A DNA stretch of 64,000 nucleotides from the NCBI GenBank assembly GCA_014155875.1, contig JACEFZ010027050.1:62001-126000 (forward strand), given 5' to 3'. Within the stretch, counting starts at the first letter, position 1. Every line of letters begins with the position of its first letter. Made by a program: the position numbers and the translations under genes. The notes beneath the pieces were generated by a model. That model did not search any database, was not told the origin of the DNA, and saw nothing but the letters and a program-made list of their open reading frames with translations. This document shows positions 25,601 to 37,943 of this stretch, piece by piece. This DNA is from Cepaea nemoralis. Its lineage: Eukaryota > Mollusca > Gastropoda > Stylommatophora > Helicidae.

Positions 25601-26504
25601 ATGAAATTGACAGACACTAGTTCTTTACTGCCGGTCTCTGTGGCTGAAGGGCTTGCGAACGCGGTTTGTGAGCCCGTATACCCGGGTTCGAAACACGGCG
25701 GTGCTGGTTTTTTCGAAAAAGGTATAGAGACCGGTCGTTCAGAAAGCAATGGCAAACTACTGAACGTAACACTTGCCTAGTACATCAACAGCAGCTGAAA
25801 ATGCTGGTCTTGACTGCAACGTCCCGTAAGGGATACGCAACAACAAAAAAAGTTCTTTACTATGAAGTATGAATCAGGGGTCTGCTCCTACATTGAGAAA
25901 ATCTCTAGAATGTGTTTCAGACATGAGAGTTGATACTTTATGTGTACCACAGTACACATGATATTCATAGGTTATAAACACTATTAGTTAGATATAAGTT
26001 CATAATGCCTATAAAAGATATTAACATAGGGATTTGAAATTGTAAGACATAGGACAAATTACAGCGTGGCGTCCACATGTGTTTCCTTGGTAAACATCAT
26101 CCAGCCTGGTTTAAGAGAATTGTAACTAATTCTTAATTAAACATACTGGTCTATGTAATACATAAATCCATCTTAATAATGTAGATATAACATACCAATA
26201 GCTTGAAGAGAATCATGTTTTTAAAGGCAACAATACCTTTTCCCCACACGGGGAAAGAAATCCCACAAGGGAACGCACGTCTGTTTACTTTCTTAGCTTG
26301 AACTAAAAATGGCTACACTGGGCCTTTGTCTTACAATCAGTCGACGACTGTTGGCCAGGTACGTAGGCCAAATTAATTTAGCTACCCTACGGGTTAGTTT
26401 TTATCCTATATTCAGTAAGATACTTAAACCGTAGTTGAAAGGGGTTGTTTATTTTTAAGGGAGTCAATAAATAGGAAAGGGTAAGGACGTTTTATTTTAT
26501 CACA
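22643..26504 (-). repeat. LARD-like element, left (3') LTR
   Basis: 3862 bp including a 221-bp SINE and its extra target copy. It lacks a 378-bp block that the right LTR has at 30569-30946, most simply a deletion here. It contains the empty site of element E at 23780-23784 (CATGG) and of no other insertion. No open frame of note. Confidence 0.88.
25630..25850 (+). mobile_element. tRNA-derived SINE
   Basis: A 221-bp insertion absent from the other LTR, flanked by the 11-bp target copy AGTTCTTTACT (25619-25629 and 25851-25861). The head has a polymerase III box A (TGGCTGAAGGG, 25641-25651) and box B (GGTTCGAAAC, 25685-25694), and the tail ends in ACAACAAAAAA. It is moved by LINE proteins. The source tRNA is not clear to me. 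Confidence 0.9.
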
Positions 26505-29500
26505 CGCCTCCCCCGTTTAAGACATTTATTTCTTTCAGAAAATAAATGGTCAAGTAGTACTCTACAATTTCCGTCTTTACATTGACTCACCTAGTCTCCA
26601 TTCCTTATTAATTTCTTGCATTACTTCCCTGTGTTAAAATCTACCAGAGCCATGCCCATTTTCTTCTAGTCACGACAACTGGCATAACCTTAAAGGTTTA
26701 TTTCTCTTTTAGTGAAAGAGTGTAGCACCCTCTCCACTGTTGTCAGCTATTGTTTGAAATATGAGTGGTTATCTGATAATTTGTTACTTTCAAGTACTAG
26801 TTTTGTCTGCATCAAACCGACTTTTTGAAGCAATTGAAATATCATCATTAAGCTTTCAATAGCCAGATGATACTGTTCTTATGAGATCATTTGCTGAATT
26901 TCTTTTCCCAATATATTTAGTCTGGCGTTAAGAACTGGAGAAAGTCCTGAGTACTTCTACATGGGTTATTAAGAAACCTAACATCTGCACTTTGCTGATT
27001 CTGTGTTTTGTGCGTCCACTCCCCTCAGATTCTTTTCCCAGCAGAAAGTCTCTTCTCTCCTTGTAGTTCATTTATGGTCTACGTGTAACCACTGCTAACT
27101 TAAGCATGACTAGTTGGGATATATACCAGCTTGATTCCTCTCTCGTTAGATTATTAATATTGAGATTATGTTAAAACCAACGGTTAATTCTGCGTCTACT
27201 GATAGCATATTAAACTCGCCCGTCTCCCTGTAAGTTAGACGTTTGTTTTAACTATAGATCTGATATTTAAAGGAAGCTAAAGATGGTTCCTGTTGAATAC
27301 ATTTTCATCCAACACATCATGTGTTTGGGTTATTAGTCGAGTTATGGGATATTCCGCTCAGTTTTGATAACTACTGATTAGAGTGGTGTCCCTTTCTCTT
27401 GCGGGTTTTCCCGGAGAATCTCGTCTAACATGTAAACAAGGTCCAACTTTTCTAGATTTCCGTTCTGAACCGAATTTTCCGGGGAACATGAATCTATCAG
27501 AAATGAAATAATTCTTAGCTTACTTTCTCTGCTTTTCCTTCTAATCGAGATCTATTTTACGCTAGAATCCTTATTAGTAATTCTAAGCTGATGTGTTTGA
27601 GTTTCACTCTGTATTTGTTGCTTTGGTGTTGAATTACGAGCAATTTTGCGTCGCTTGGCGTACATTGATCGTCGTCTACCTCCCTCCAGGTTTTAGGACT
27701 ATTTTCAACTTAGCAACATACATTGTTATGTAGGTTCAGGCGTACTGTCTCCTACTTGATATAATCAGTTCAGTGAGAAGTTAAAAGCCCCTTTATGGTT
27801 TCCTGTGATAGTCTTCCAGACAATCAAGTTGCTGGTTCACTCCCAGTTATGGATGTGAATTACTAGTTTTTGTAAAATTACTATTACATCTGTATATCCC
27901 TCTAATACTGGCGTCTCCTGAGTTGTGTCCTCAAGATAACAGGTAAGGTACTCTTAATGTTTCTCTCCAGTTTTGTTTTCATCCGTTTAATACATGGAAA
28001 CTCTGGATTTATTTAGATTGACTAAGGTCTATCTTTGAACTGTTATATAATTTACTAGCTGGATTCCTGATTGAAATTCCTAATCTAGTAAATATCAAGC
28101 AATTTTCCAGCTATATGCTCCAATTTGCTTGGTTTTTACACAGCTATATTCCATTTTTCTAGCATGGGTTCACTGTATAAGTTTTAGGCGTTTCCTCTCT
28201 CTTTACGTCAAGAGGTTCGTCCTATCTATAAACAGCATCTATTTCAAGAGTTGTTTATTTAATTGTTGCTTTTACTTATTCGTATCAGTTATTTAAGCTA
28301 ATCTCTGTTAGTCTGGATCTGCTTTCACATATTTAATGCTGGCATATAATCTAATCAGAAGTGAGATGTAGAAATCTGTTTCGCCTTGCGATTGATTTCT
28401 GATTCATCTACCTATTAGTAGACTTCGAGCATTATCTAGAATTTAGTTACTCGTTTAGTTTTAAAGAAAATACAATTGAGTCGCGCGCCTCTGTTGTACT
28501 ACTTTATTTTGCCCGTTTTAATTCTTCCCTTATGAGAAGATTAATGTTAGTTAGGCAATTTATGAACAAACTTTACGTAAGCTAATCGCTAACTAAAATG
28601 TTGTTTCACTCCTCTTTTTGATGAGGACTTCTCATAGTGAACATTTCACTTAATGAGATTAAATTGTAAATTTCAAAGTTAAGGAGCCAATTTCTGAAAT
28701 GTTTAGTCTCTTACTAGAGACTAGCACATATTTTTTCCGGTATCTCCTGAAGTTCATTTGAAATTCCAATTTCTTAAGTTAATTCTTTAATTATACCTTT
28801 TACATACCTATACGGTCTGTTTCCACTACCATCAATAATGGAATCGGGGTGGATAATTTAAAGAAATACCTTATATTCTGTTGGGTCAGTAAGTGAGTTG
28901 ATCAGTTTCACTTACATCACCAGGTGAATATTTTGGTTTTGACCCTATTTATTAACATATGGGCCATCTGAGTTAGTTAATAATACTACTCATATCACCG
29001 GTGGGATAGCATAAGTGTCTATATGGCTTTTCTTCCTAAGTATCCATCAGTTATTCACTTTACTTTACTACCGGTGTTGTAGAACATGTTATGTCATATG
29101 AAAAAAAGGATTAAATTAGGGTGCCCCTAAATACTGCAAATTCTTACAATATTCCTTCCCTTCCATTAACTATGTCTACATTTTTGCAAGTGGTGGTTTA
29201 GGCCTTAACCTTAGTTCATTTACTTTAGTTACTGTTATTTTCCCCTGGTTTAATTCATCTCTCAGGTATTATTTACTGTCCTACTGAATCATCATTTGTT
29301 GATTAAATTTTTCCCTTAAAAATTTTTTTATTGGATTTTTAACTTATCTGTCCTAATTATCTATAAACTGTCTATCACTCTCTGCTGCCTTGGTAATTTT
29401 TCAATATTACATGAATTATACAAGCAGATCAAGCATGAAAATACAATGATAATCAATGACAAAATAGTTAATTAACACATGATTCATATGTAGGAACATA

Positions 29501-30029
29501 AACCTTATGGATGCATAATATAGTAGTGTGTTCATGACTACACCACTTTTAAACCATTTAAAGAGAATATCAGTGTAGCAGAACCATACCTCAAACATCA
29601 AATGGGAATGACTATGAATTCTAAACATTCACTGAATTACCTATCTTATGTGAGTTTACCATCCCAGAGACCTTACTACTGGAGGTTCATTACTGGACTT
29701 AGTTTCCCATCAACAAGATATAAAATATGAGTTTTTAAACAAAATCTCATACCCAACAACCAACTACATGATGCATCTTCCAGAATCAAGATTTTACCTG
29801 TGAACAGTTTTGTACCAAAAAAACACCTATATTCCTCTGAGCCATTATGGGTTCACATAACACTTGACTCAGCTCATACTAATGAGTGATTAGGTCTGTT
29901 ACTAACACTATAACATTCTGAAGTGACTTGGTTTACCTGCGAGAGGTTTTCCCTGAATTCATATACTCACAATAATACACCAATTATGATGTTTACCATG
30001 AGTTTTAATTCACGGACGATGCCCACACA
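26505..30029 (-). other. LARD-like element interior, non-coding 3.5 kb
   Basis: AT-rich and without any frame over 70 codons on either strand. No zinc-knuckle, DTG, DDE or RT motif is visible. It borders a polypurine tract at its left end and a possible primer-binding site at its right end, so it keeps only the cis signals needed for reverse transcription. Confidence 0.8.
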
Positions 30030-31549
30030 TGTGGGATGTGGATTTTAATTCCTGAGAATATTGTTAAGATGTCTACGGGGTTTTATTGATTCTCTGGTCA
30101 CTGGTTAGAATGCAGGGTGATCAGAGATATTTACCACAAATCCCAGGAGAAAAGAGTTCAATCCTTGAAACAATGGCATCTGTGTGTAGGTTTCCCTTCC
30201 CACTTCATCACCCTTTAAATTCAATATAGTGCTAGAAGGATATTGATTGCTCACAACATATAAACAACCACTTGTTGGACACCACATTTACTTGATGTAC
30301 ACAACACTTTTGGACAAACAGTTCAGGTATTAACTCAAGATCTGCAGTTACATATATAGGTGTAATAAACACTATGCATTTTCAGACAGGCATGGGATTA
30401 ATTGCATTATTACAATATAGTACCCAGTGACCCCAAAAAACAACAATGTTATTACAAACAACATAACAACCACAAATTGGGTCTACTTTCATTTACCCTC
30501 ATAATTAAGGCAAATAAAGATTAAATAGAACCCAACATATCAACATTGGTTTCTGACACCTTTTACCCTTTTCTCATTTTAAAAATAATGAGTTGGTGTC
30601 AAAATACTATACATATATCATAACATAACCCTTTAGTTGTATACCATTACCAAAAAAACACTCTTTATACATGGCATACAAAACACACCCACATAAAAGC
30701 AGTTGATAGTAATAATTAAATTAATTAATTATAGTGTTCATTTTGGCATTGCGGGTGGATATTCCTCTCCAGTGCTAAGCTGTTAATGTCCATAATTATC
30801 CGGGACAGCAATAAATACTCACAGTCATGTATGAATGTCCACTGAAGTTTGTTGCGGAACGACTTATAATCCATATTAGGAAATAAATTCACCACATATA
30901 CATATCCCCTCCATTGGGGCTGAATTCATGAATCTTCTGTTGCGAACGGCTCGGTGTCAGTGTGAATTGAGGCCTGGGTTGGTCATACCTTCAGGAGATG
31001 CATCTTGAGTCTTGGACTAAGGGTCTTCCCTATATCACCATATCCGATGAAAAGGATGCCTACCTTTCAGCTTCTCGGCTTATAATACGAATCTCAATTT
31101 TGTTCCCACAGATTTTTCACCCACCTAGTCATCAGTCTATAACCTATTCCACCGTTATTGGCATTTAGGCTGACATGGGACCAGCACAGAGTTCTGACTC
31201 AGTATTTACTTTCAGTGTAGACATACAATTCTGCTTGTTATTCAATTGGTTCATCTGGAATTAATTCCAGGATTCTGCTGCAGGCATGGAACTGAAGAAT
31301 ATTGACTTCACCACACATCCAGGGTTGCAGGCCATCAGGTGATTCCTGTGGTTGCAGGCGTAGAGGCATTTACTCAGCTAACTGCTTTCATATGGTCTTT
31401 TTTATGTGTTCAGGTTTTGGAACCTTGAGGTAATCTGGTGTTGTTAGGGTTCAGAGGTTCTGAAGTTGCTTGTATTGGCTTATAAAGTTGTTTCAGTGTC
31501 TCTTCCCATTTTGAGTTGGTGTTCATAGCTAGAACTTGGGGTTGCATGG
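30030..31549 (-). repeat. LARD-like element, right (5') LTR, part 1
   Basis: Matches 22643-23784 except for a 378-bp block at 30569-30946 missing in the left LTR; without it both parts are exactly 1142 bp. It ends with CATGG (31545-31549), the target duplication of element E. Confidence 0.9.
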
Positions 31550-32055
31550 TGTCATCATCTTACTCTTATCTAAATAACGGTTCGGGTTCATACAGGCAAC
31601 AATACTTTGTTCGCTAGGATATAGAACATTTATTGTATTGAATGTACAGTTGGCGCAGTGGGTTAACAGCCCGCGCTATATTATATTACATATCACAGAT
31701 AGTTAAACATCAAACACATAGTTGTCATACAACAATCTAGCACACTATCTAGCCTATGTATATATATCTATGAATATCTATTGAGTCCCTCTCAGGCAGG
31801 CCTTGTTGTCTCTCTCAAGTCCGTCTGTCCTCTGCCGGTCTCCTCGTGTCCTAATTCGACACGGGCGGTAACTCTGTCCGAGTTCCTCGTGGACCCCGCA
31901 TTAGGCGGGCCACATCAGTGTCCACGGAATCATGGACTCGGTGACCAGCTCTTTCGAGAAGGTTCTAGATTACTCGGGTCCTGAGCGACTCAATGCTGTC
32001 CCTTGGGCTGGAGTTGCAGCCCTCTAATAATATGTATGAAGGTGAGGCGGTGACA
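31550..32055 (-). repeat. Element E left (3') LTR
   Basis: 506 bp, on the minus strand TGTCACCGCC to ATGATGACA. A conserved hairpin-forming segment with GGCGCAGTGGGTTAACAGCC (31651-31670) is followed on the minus strand by AATAAA, a likely polyadenylation signal. The adjoining plus-strand C-rich run (32058-32077) is the complement of the polypurine tract. Confidence 0.93.
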
Positions 32056-33631
32056 GGATCCCCCCTCCCCCCTGATATGATTTGTTCTTGGGTAATTAGA
32101 TCTATTCTAATTCTGTCACCGAATCACGTAAAGTTGGTGTTTGTAGTTTGGTGGATAGTAACTTGGTAACCTACCTACTAGCACTAAAACTCATGTATTC
32201 TACCATACAACACTTCTCTGATTTGGTGAAGAGATCCCTCTGTCTCTCGTGTGCTTAAATATGCTTATCTGACCGAAGTTACGTGACGTTTTAGTAGTTG
32301 TATTACAACTCGCCCTTCTCATAGTACCCGAAATGGTACCAAGACAATTAACCCCTATATTAAAGAGGGTTAACAAGACCGAAGTCCTGGCTAAATAAGT
32401 ACACCTTCAAATCTTGATCTGTGTGTGTATTTACATACACTTTTACTCTCGTATGTTATATAATGCTAAATATGTAGTTACCTTGTTCTTTTATCCCCCT
32501 CAGACTACATGTGTCCCTGTTGGCTTGTTAGTGTGTTAATTAATAAGTTGATGTTTCTAATAAAGTGACTGTATTTTAAATTGATAGTGTTGAGTTTTGA
32601 GGTTTGTGTAACGTGCGTGCTGAATGTGTGGTGTATTTCCAAGCGTCACGAGTTGGGATAACCTCAATCATGAAATACTGCACTGTGTGCAATACATGAT
32701 CAGGCATTCCAAGTAGTGGTGCTTAGATGTATCCTAACTGCTAAACTAAGTATATTACACTAACTACTAAATTAAACTCACTATTAAACTAAGTACTACA
32801 CATGTATTGACAAATTTAGACAAGTCATGCACTTTTACATGGAAGACGCAGACAAATTACAATGAATACGTTTTGCGTACAATTTGTCCGCCAAGTGTAT
32901 CGTTCTCTCATTTAATCCTTTCACGCAGTCATTCACTCATCTTTCATTCAAAATAGTATTTGGCTAAAATATATACTTAAAGTTGAGGTAAGAGGTATTG
33001 TCCTTAGAACAAATGGGCTAGGCGATATTTGCCCTTTAAGAAAGTACGTACTTTTTGTACGATAAATGAAAAATAGGTTATAATTTAACTAGAGACACTT
33101 GTATAGGACGGTTCTTTAGCCTATGAATGGCACCGCCTGTAATATTAAAGTAGAATATGTACAAATTACAGGTTAACACAATTTATATACATCATTAATG
33201 GAAATATAATACATATTTAATAATAACGTAATTAATTAAATAACTCCAACGATGATGTGCGCGTTGTCGTCCTGTTGTTAGCGTGTTATGCCATGAATGT
33301 TAAAGTTAGTATGGCCGTCTCTTGAGTGTTGTCGTCGATGTTGTTCTGTTTCGGCTGTTTGCAAAGTTTCGTAGCAACAGCAAGTATGGGTTGCTCTCAC
33401 TGTCCCGTATGAAATATTACAGTGTTCAGAGTCAGTTCACTGGTTGATATTATTGGTTAAAACAAACACAGTTACTGTTTCTTGCTGGAATCGTTCTAGA
33501 GCTTCGGCATTTGATGGTATAGTTCTTACAGTATAGCTCTTAACGTATGTTTAAGGGTGACGTAATTAACCTAATCACTGAGAGTACTCTAGCAGGTGTA
33601 GAGTCACACTGTTATATGTAACGGACTAAAA
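32056..33631 (-). other. Element E 3' non-coding region
   Basis: Non-coding sequence between RNase H and the 3' LTR, clearly homologous to 51213-52790 of element D. No frame or motif on either strand. Its length (about 1.6 kb) is unusual for a gypsy 3' UTR. Confidence 0.75.
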
Positions 33632-33656
33632 GTTAGTTAGTTAGTTAGTCGACAGA

Positions 33657-35108
33657 TCATCCTCGTTGCACATCGGACCATTCAGTCCATAAGTGCTCGG
33701 ATCCCCTCCTCAGCAAATCCCGCAGCGTGTAGCGGCTAACGACGCCAGTTCTGTGTTGGTTTATCAATCTTCTTTGGCTTCCTGCGTAGTGTTCTTGTTT
33801 GGCCACCCCTCTTTTAATTTGCTGCTCTCGCAGTCTGGCCATTGTTGTAGATTCACAGTCATCACTTGGTTCTTGCAAAAGTCTCACTTCTCGTAGAGCA
33901 TTCAGAATGTCAGCCTGGTCCATTGCGCGTCCGCCCTCAACAGTAGCCTCACCTGCGAGCTTGTCAGCCCGCTCATTTCCTTGTACTCCCGCATGCCCTG
34001 GCACGAAGATGAAACTAATCTTTGCCAGCCGAGACCGCTTCAGAGGCAGCAACCATTCTCTTCGGATCGACCCCTCCTCTATCCTCTTGATCATGTTCAT
34101 TGAGTCACTAAGGAAACAAGCCCTAGTGAATGTCTGTGTCTCAAGCCATGTTATTGCTTTACTTACTGCCATGACTTCCATGGTCAGGCTACTTGTGGTT
34201 TCAGTGAAAGCACCAGAGTCCTCCTTCACAAATCTCCCTCCGGCCCGAGCTGTAAAGGCCCATGAGCTTCTCACATGTCGGACGACCGACCCATCTGTGT
34301 AGATGACCGCGTCACTGTCTAGCGAATTCTCGAAAATCAACGCTTGTACTTCAGCCTCAACAGCAGCCGGATTTTCTTGTCTGCATTTTCTATCTAGTTG
34401 GATGCAAACTGAAAAGGATGTGCAGAAGTCTGTTGGCACTTGCACCCACTCCTCGCCAGGTTCTAAGTCCTCAAGTGAACACACCTGTTGAAGAATGTCC
34501 TCGGCTTGACCCATCCACGACCGTCCTCTTTTTAACCTGCTGCCCTTCACCTTCCTAATTTCACTATGCAGTGGATGCTGTGTGTTTGCGTTAATTCTGA
34601 GGTAGGCACGTGCCCTGCAAACTTGCATTCTCTCTTCAATGGTTGGAAAATCAAGAAGGTAGCGCATCGCCCTGCATGCTGTATCTCTTGTACATCCAAG
34701 AATAATGCGCATAGCTTCATTCTGTATCCTTTCCATCCTTTCTATCTGCTTATGGCTGACAGTCAGGATTGCCATTGCATACTCCAAAACAGACATGACC
34801 AGCCCCTCGTACAGAAGACATAGATGGCGCTGCTCACAGTTTGCTGCCGCCATCACCCGCATCGCTGCCAAACCCCGCTTGGCCTTTGTTATCACCTGGT
34901 CTATGTGCACATTATAAGCAAGGCTTCGATCAAACCGTATCCCCAGGTAATTCATTGCCTGCGTTCTTTCCACCGTCTCTGAACACAGCATTACAGTTGG
35001 TGTTGGATTGTTGACAATATGATTATTCAACGAGAACCAAGTCACTGTTGCCTTTGTTGGGTTGACCATTGCCCCAGCTTCATCACAAGTCATGTCCAAC
35101 TGCCACAT
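33657..35108 (-). pseudogene. LINE RT thumb, RNase H and C-terminus
   Basis: Frame of 483 codons. It starts past the RT active site (CDEAGAMVNPTKATVTWF), runs through the RT thumb and connection (MNYLGIRFDRSLAYNVHID), then RNase H: VIYTDGSV (Asp), LTMEVMAV (Glu), LSDSMNMI (Asp) and VPGHAGVQGNERADKLAGEA (His and last Asp). The C-terminus ends in a short Arg-rich tail resembling those of the LINE ends at 62903 and 1200. Together with the preceding frame it forms one polyprotein, but RT motifs B and C (the YADD box) fall in the gap between the two frames and are missing. Confidence 0.88.
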
Positions 35109-37111
35109 CTAAAAACTACTTTCCGTTGGAAGAGAGCTGCAGCGATCCAACTAAGGAGGAATGGACTTACGTTTAGTTCAAGAAGCTGAAACATTAAAAA
35201 ATCCAGTGGTACTCTGTTGTATGCGTCCTCAAGATCAATCGCTGCCGCAACGGTTTCAGTGCCTGAGTGGAAACCTTCATAGACATCGTGGGCAAAGACT
35301 GCTGCATTGGTCCAGGTTTCTCTTTTTGGACGGTACCCACCCAGGGTAGGTGGGAAAAAACCTTGCCTCTCTAGTTGGCTTGATATTTTCCTGGCAATTA
35401 CCTTCTCCAGCAGCTTGCCTATTGTATTCTGCATGGTTATAATTCGATATCCCTGAATTTTCTTGTGGTCTTTGTCAGGCTTCGGCAAGGGAATCAGATA
35501 GCTGTGTAACCATTCCTCCTTGATGCTAGCACTCCCTATACTGTTGTTGTACATGTCTGCTAGTTTCTCTAGCTCATTGTCGGTACACCTATTTATGTCG
35601 TCGTATCTTATGCCATCAGGACCTGGAGCACTGTTTTTTGATCGTCGAAGCACAGCCTTGATTTCTTGCACTGTCACTGTGTCTTCATCCGAAGTGTTCT
35701 GGGCCTTGCATCTGTCTGAGGTGACCTCCTTGGCCAGATTCCGGCCTCCCATGTCTGTCTGGTTGCTCTGCTCAAGGTAGCGTTCAAAGAGGGCTTTGCC
35801 CTTGTCCTCGTCAGTCCTCTGCCAGATGAGGTCAGCACCTTGGAAGTCAGAAATGCTCTTATTCTTGACTACACCACTCATGCTTTTATGTAGTCGCCAG
35901 AACAATTTCAGTGACTTGTCTGTGCTTACTCTTTGACACACCTCTGCCCATTTTTCGCTTTTAACCACCGTGACCAGTTTTTTTAAATAGCTTACTTTTG
36001 TGTGCATCTCTCTTTCTAAGTGCAAGCAGGGACTAGGATGACCAGCTCTGTTCTTCTTGGCATTTTGCCATCTCCTTACAGCACTACGCTTATCCACCCA
36101 AGCCTTCTCCACCTCGAAACTCCACCACGGTGGCTGCTCCCAGCTTTTTTTCCTTTTCTTCCTGCCCTGAAACGTTTTGCGCTTGTTACGTCTTATTTTA
36201 CTCACCACATCTTGCCCTGTACTGTCATACTGGAACGTCTTTACCTTTAGCTTGTGCTGCCTGGTTCTGCCTTTCTCCACCAATATGCTGCATGGGTGGT
36301 GGTCGCTGCCATGGTGTCCTAGGACACCCCATCTACACACTGTAGTGAGTGAAGGTGAAACTAGCGCCAGATCAATAGCACTGTCCTCATCGCCTGGACG
36401 GCTTGCTGTCCTGGTGACACAGCCACTGTTGATACAAACCAGGTCGATGGTTTCCAGTGCAGTCTCGAGCTCCTCCCCTTGTGTATTGGAGGAAGTGTTT
36501 CCCCATGATCTGCCTTTAGCGTTGAAGTCACTACAGAAAATAACATTTCTCTCGTGGCCTAATATGCCACTTAAGCACTGCCACTTCTGGGCGTCCACAC
36601 TCGCATTGCGGGCATAAACATTAACCAACACGAATGGTATACTGGAATGAATTCTCAACGCCTGTATTTGTATATCGTCACTGTTCCAACTGGACATGTC
36701 TAGCTCTGACGCCACCATGCTGTCGCGAACGAGAATCGCCGTTCCCAGATGTCGTCTGTTATAGAAACATTTGAAGCCGGCAATTCGGAGTAGCTGATCG
36801 CCCAGTCTCGTCTCCTGGAGTGCTACAATGTCGTTCCTGTAAACTAGGGTTTCTAAAATAGAGCCCCGTTGTTTTACACTGGCACAGTTCCAATATAGAA
36901 TACGGATGTTCCTGAGTCCTAGACGGTGACACTTGAGTCTAAAACGTCTCAAGCCACCGCGCTTACCTGGCTTCTTTTTCCCTGCGCGGCTACCACGCCG
37001 CTTCGGTATGTTGACTGCTGATCGTTCGGAAAACACACGTTGTTCCGCCATGTTGAAAAAACGTAAACACAGACTTTTGATTGAGAACCACACACGCTGC
37101 TGAAAATTCAC
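35090..37111 (-). pseudogene. LINE endonuclease and RT N-terminal half
   Basis: Frame of 673 codons starting MNFQQRVWFSIK. A basic N-terminus (about residues 37-60) leads into an APE-type endonuclease: ILYWNCASVKQR, VALQETRLGD (catalytic Glu), FCSDFNAKGRSWG (Asp/Asn), LGHHGSDHHP (Asp/His). RT follows from about residue 470: NSAPGPDGIRYDDI, IPLPKPDKDHKKIQGYR, GKLLEKVIARKI and motif A AAIDLEDAYNRV. It ends at ALFQRKVVFRCGSWT where the deletion begins. The endonuclease nicks the target and RT extends from the nick. Single-ORF structure with RNase H suggests the ingi/I group. Confidence 0.88.
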
Positions 37112-37264
37112 TCAAGGATGGCTTCGCTCGATGCACGAACTCCGTAGCACCCGCGCAGATCTTGAGTAGAAACTCCTGGTTTTACATCCTGGCACACCAA
37201 TTACACGCAAGAAATGAATAAATCCATCCCTTACGCGAAAAAGTTAACGAACACAAAACAACAC

Positions 37265-37295
37265 GACCGTCCGTCGCCATCTTGAAACCGGAAGC
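37265..37295 (-). promoter_or_regulatory. LINE 5' end with YY1- and ETS-like sites
   Basis: On the minus strand the first bases read GCTTCCGGTTTCAAGATGGC. CAAGATGGC is the consensus YY1 site, also found at the start of human L1, and TTCCGG is an ETS core. This suggests an internal polymerase II promoter that starts transcription at the first base. Function is inferred. Confidence 0.45.
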
Positions 37296-37337
37296 TATCA
37301 CAGTTTATAGTATGGCTAATGGCCGATGTGATAAGAG

Positions 37338-37943
37338 TCATTCTAATGGCGCATTTGTCTGCCGTGATAAAAGGTCAGCCACTATGTTATCGGTGACCTT
37401 GATATGGCGGATTTCGAAGTCGAAGTCCTGAAGTAGAAGACACCATCTTTGTAACCGGTGGTTTTTGGGCGACCCATGGTTAAGGACTAATAATGGCGAA
37501 CTGTCTGTGAGGACCACAAAGTGACTTCCTAAGAGGAACTTAGATAATCTCAATATACAGAACAATAGGCTCAAACACTCCAATTCCACTGTGGCATAAC
37601 GAGTCTCAGCCTTCTTTAGTTTGCGGCTGACGTAGAGAATCGGGTGTCGAACGCCATCCACTTCCTGCATTAAACATCCTCCTATTGCGATAGCGCTCGC
37701 ATCTGTGGTCAAAATAAAGGGTAAATTTATGTTGGGTAATCGTAAGACTGGTGGATTAGAAAAAATATGTTTCAATCTACACATTGCATCATCTAAGCTG
37801 GTACTTTTACAAATTTTTGATGGATGATCTTTAGTTAACATATCCGAAAAGACTGAGGTGAGTTCTGCCCAATGTGGAATGAATTTAGAATAATAGTTAA
37901 TAAGACCTAGTAAACTTCTAATCTGCTTCTTTGTGGTAGGAAC
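37338..37943 (-). pseudogene. pol: Element E RT thumb and RNase H
   Basis: In the same frame as the RT piece upstream but separated from it by one nonsense codon (TAA near 37946, where D has a sense codon). It covers the RT connection (KKQIRSLLGLINYYSKF), RNase H FILTTDASAIAIGGCLMQ (Asp), TRYATVELECLSLLF (Glu), FVVLTDSSPLLVL (Asp) and TDNIVADLLSRQ (last Asp). The family's YATVELE motif is where family A grew its GA repeat. Confidence 0.88.

Larger units (their letters stand above)
33632..37295 (-). mobile_element. LINE (I/ingi-like), 5' complete, internally deleted
   Basis: 3.66 kb on the minus strand, interrupting the 3' non-coding part of element E; element D gives the uninterrupted order. 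The 3' end is a (CTAA)n tail, seen as TTAG repeats at 33632-33650. The 5' end starts GCTTCCGGTTTCAAGATGGCG. One coding region, endonuclease then RT then RNase H, starts about 185 bases in, with no separate ORF1. A deletion removes the core of RT near 35105. No clear target duplication is visible. Confidence 0.85.

Noticed and set aside
25630..25702. Possible tRNA gene
   Set aside because: Boxes A and B are present but it lies in a SINE with target duplications and a poly(A)-like tail; no clover-leaf with a proper acceptor stem.
33632..33650. Telomere-like TTAG repeat
   Set aside because: Insect-type telomere is TTAGG; here the unit is TTAG, only four to five copies, and it is the 3' tail of the LINE.
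33693..36617. Several plus-strand frames of 60-167 codons over the LINE
   Set aside because: Shadows of the minus-strand endonuclease/RT/RNase H frames.
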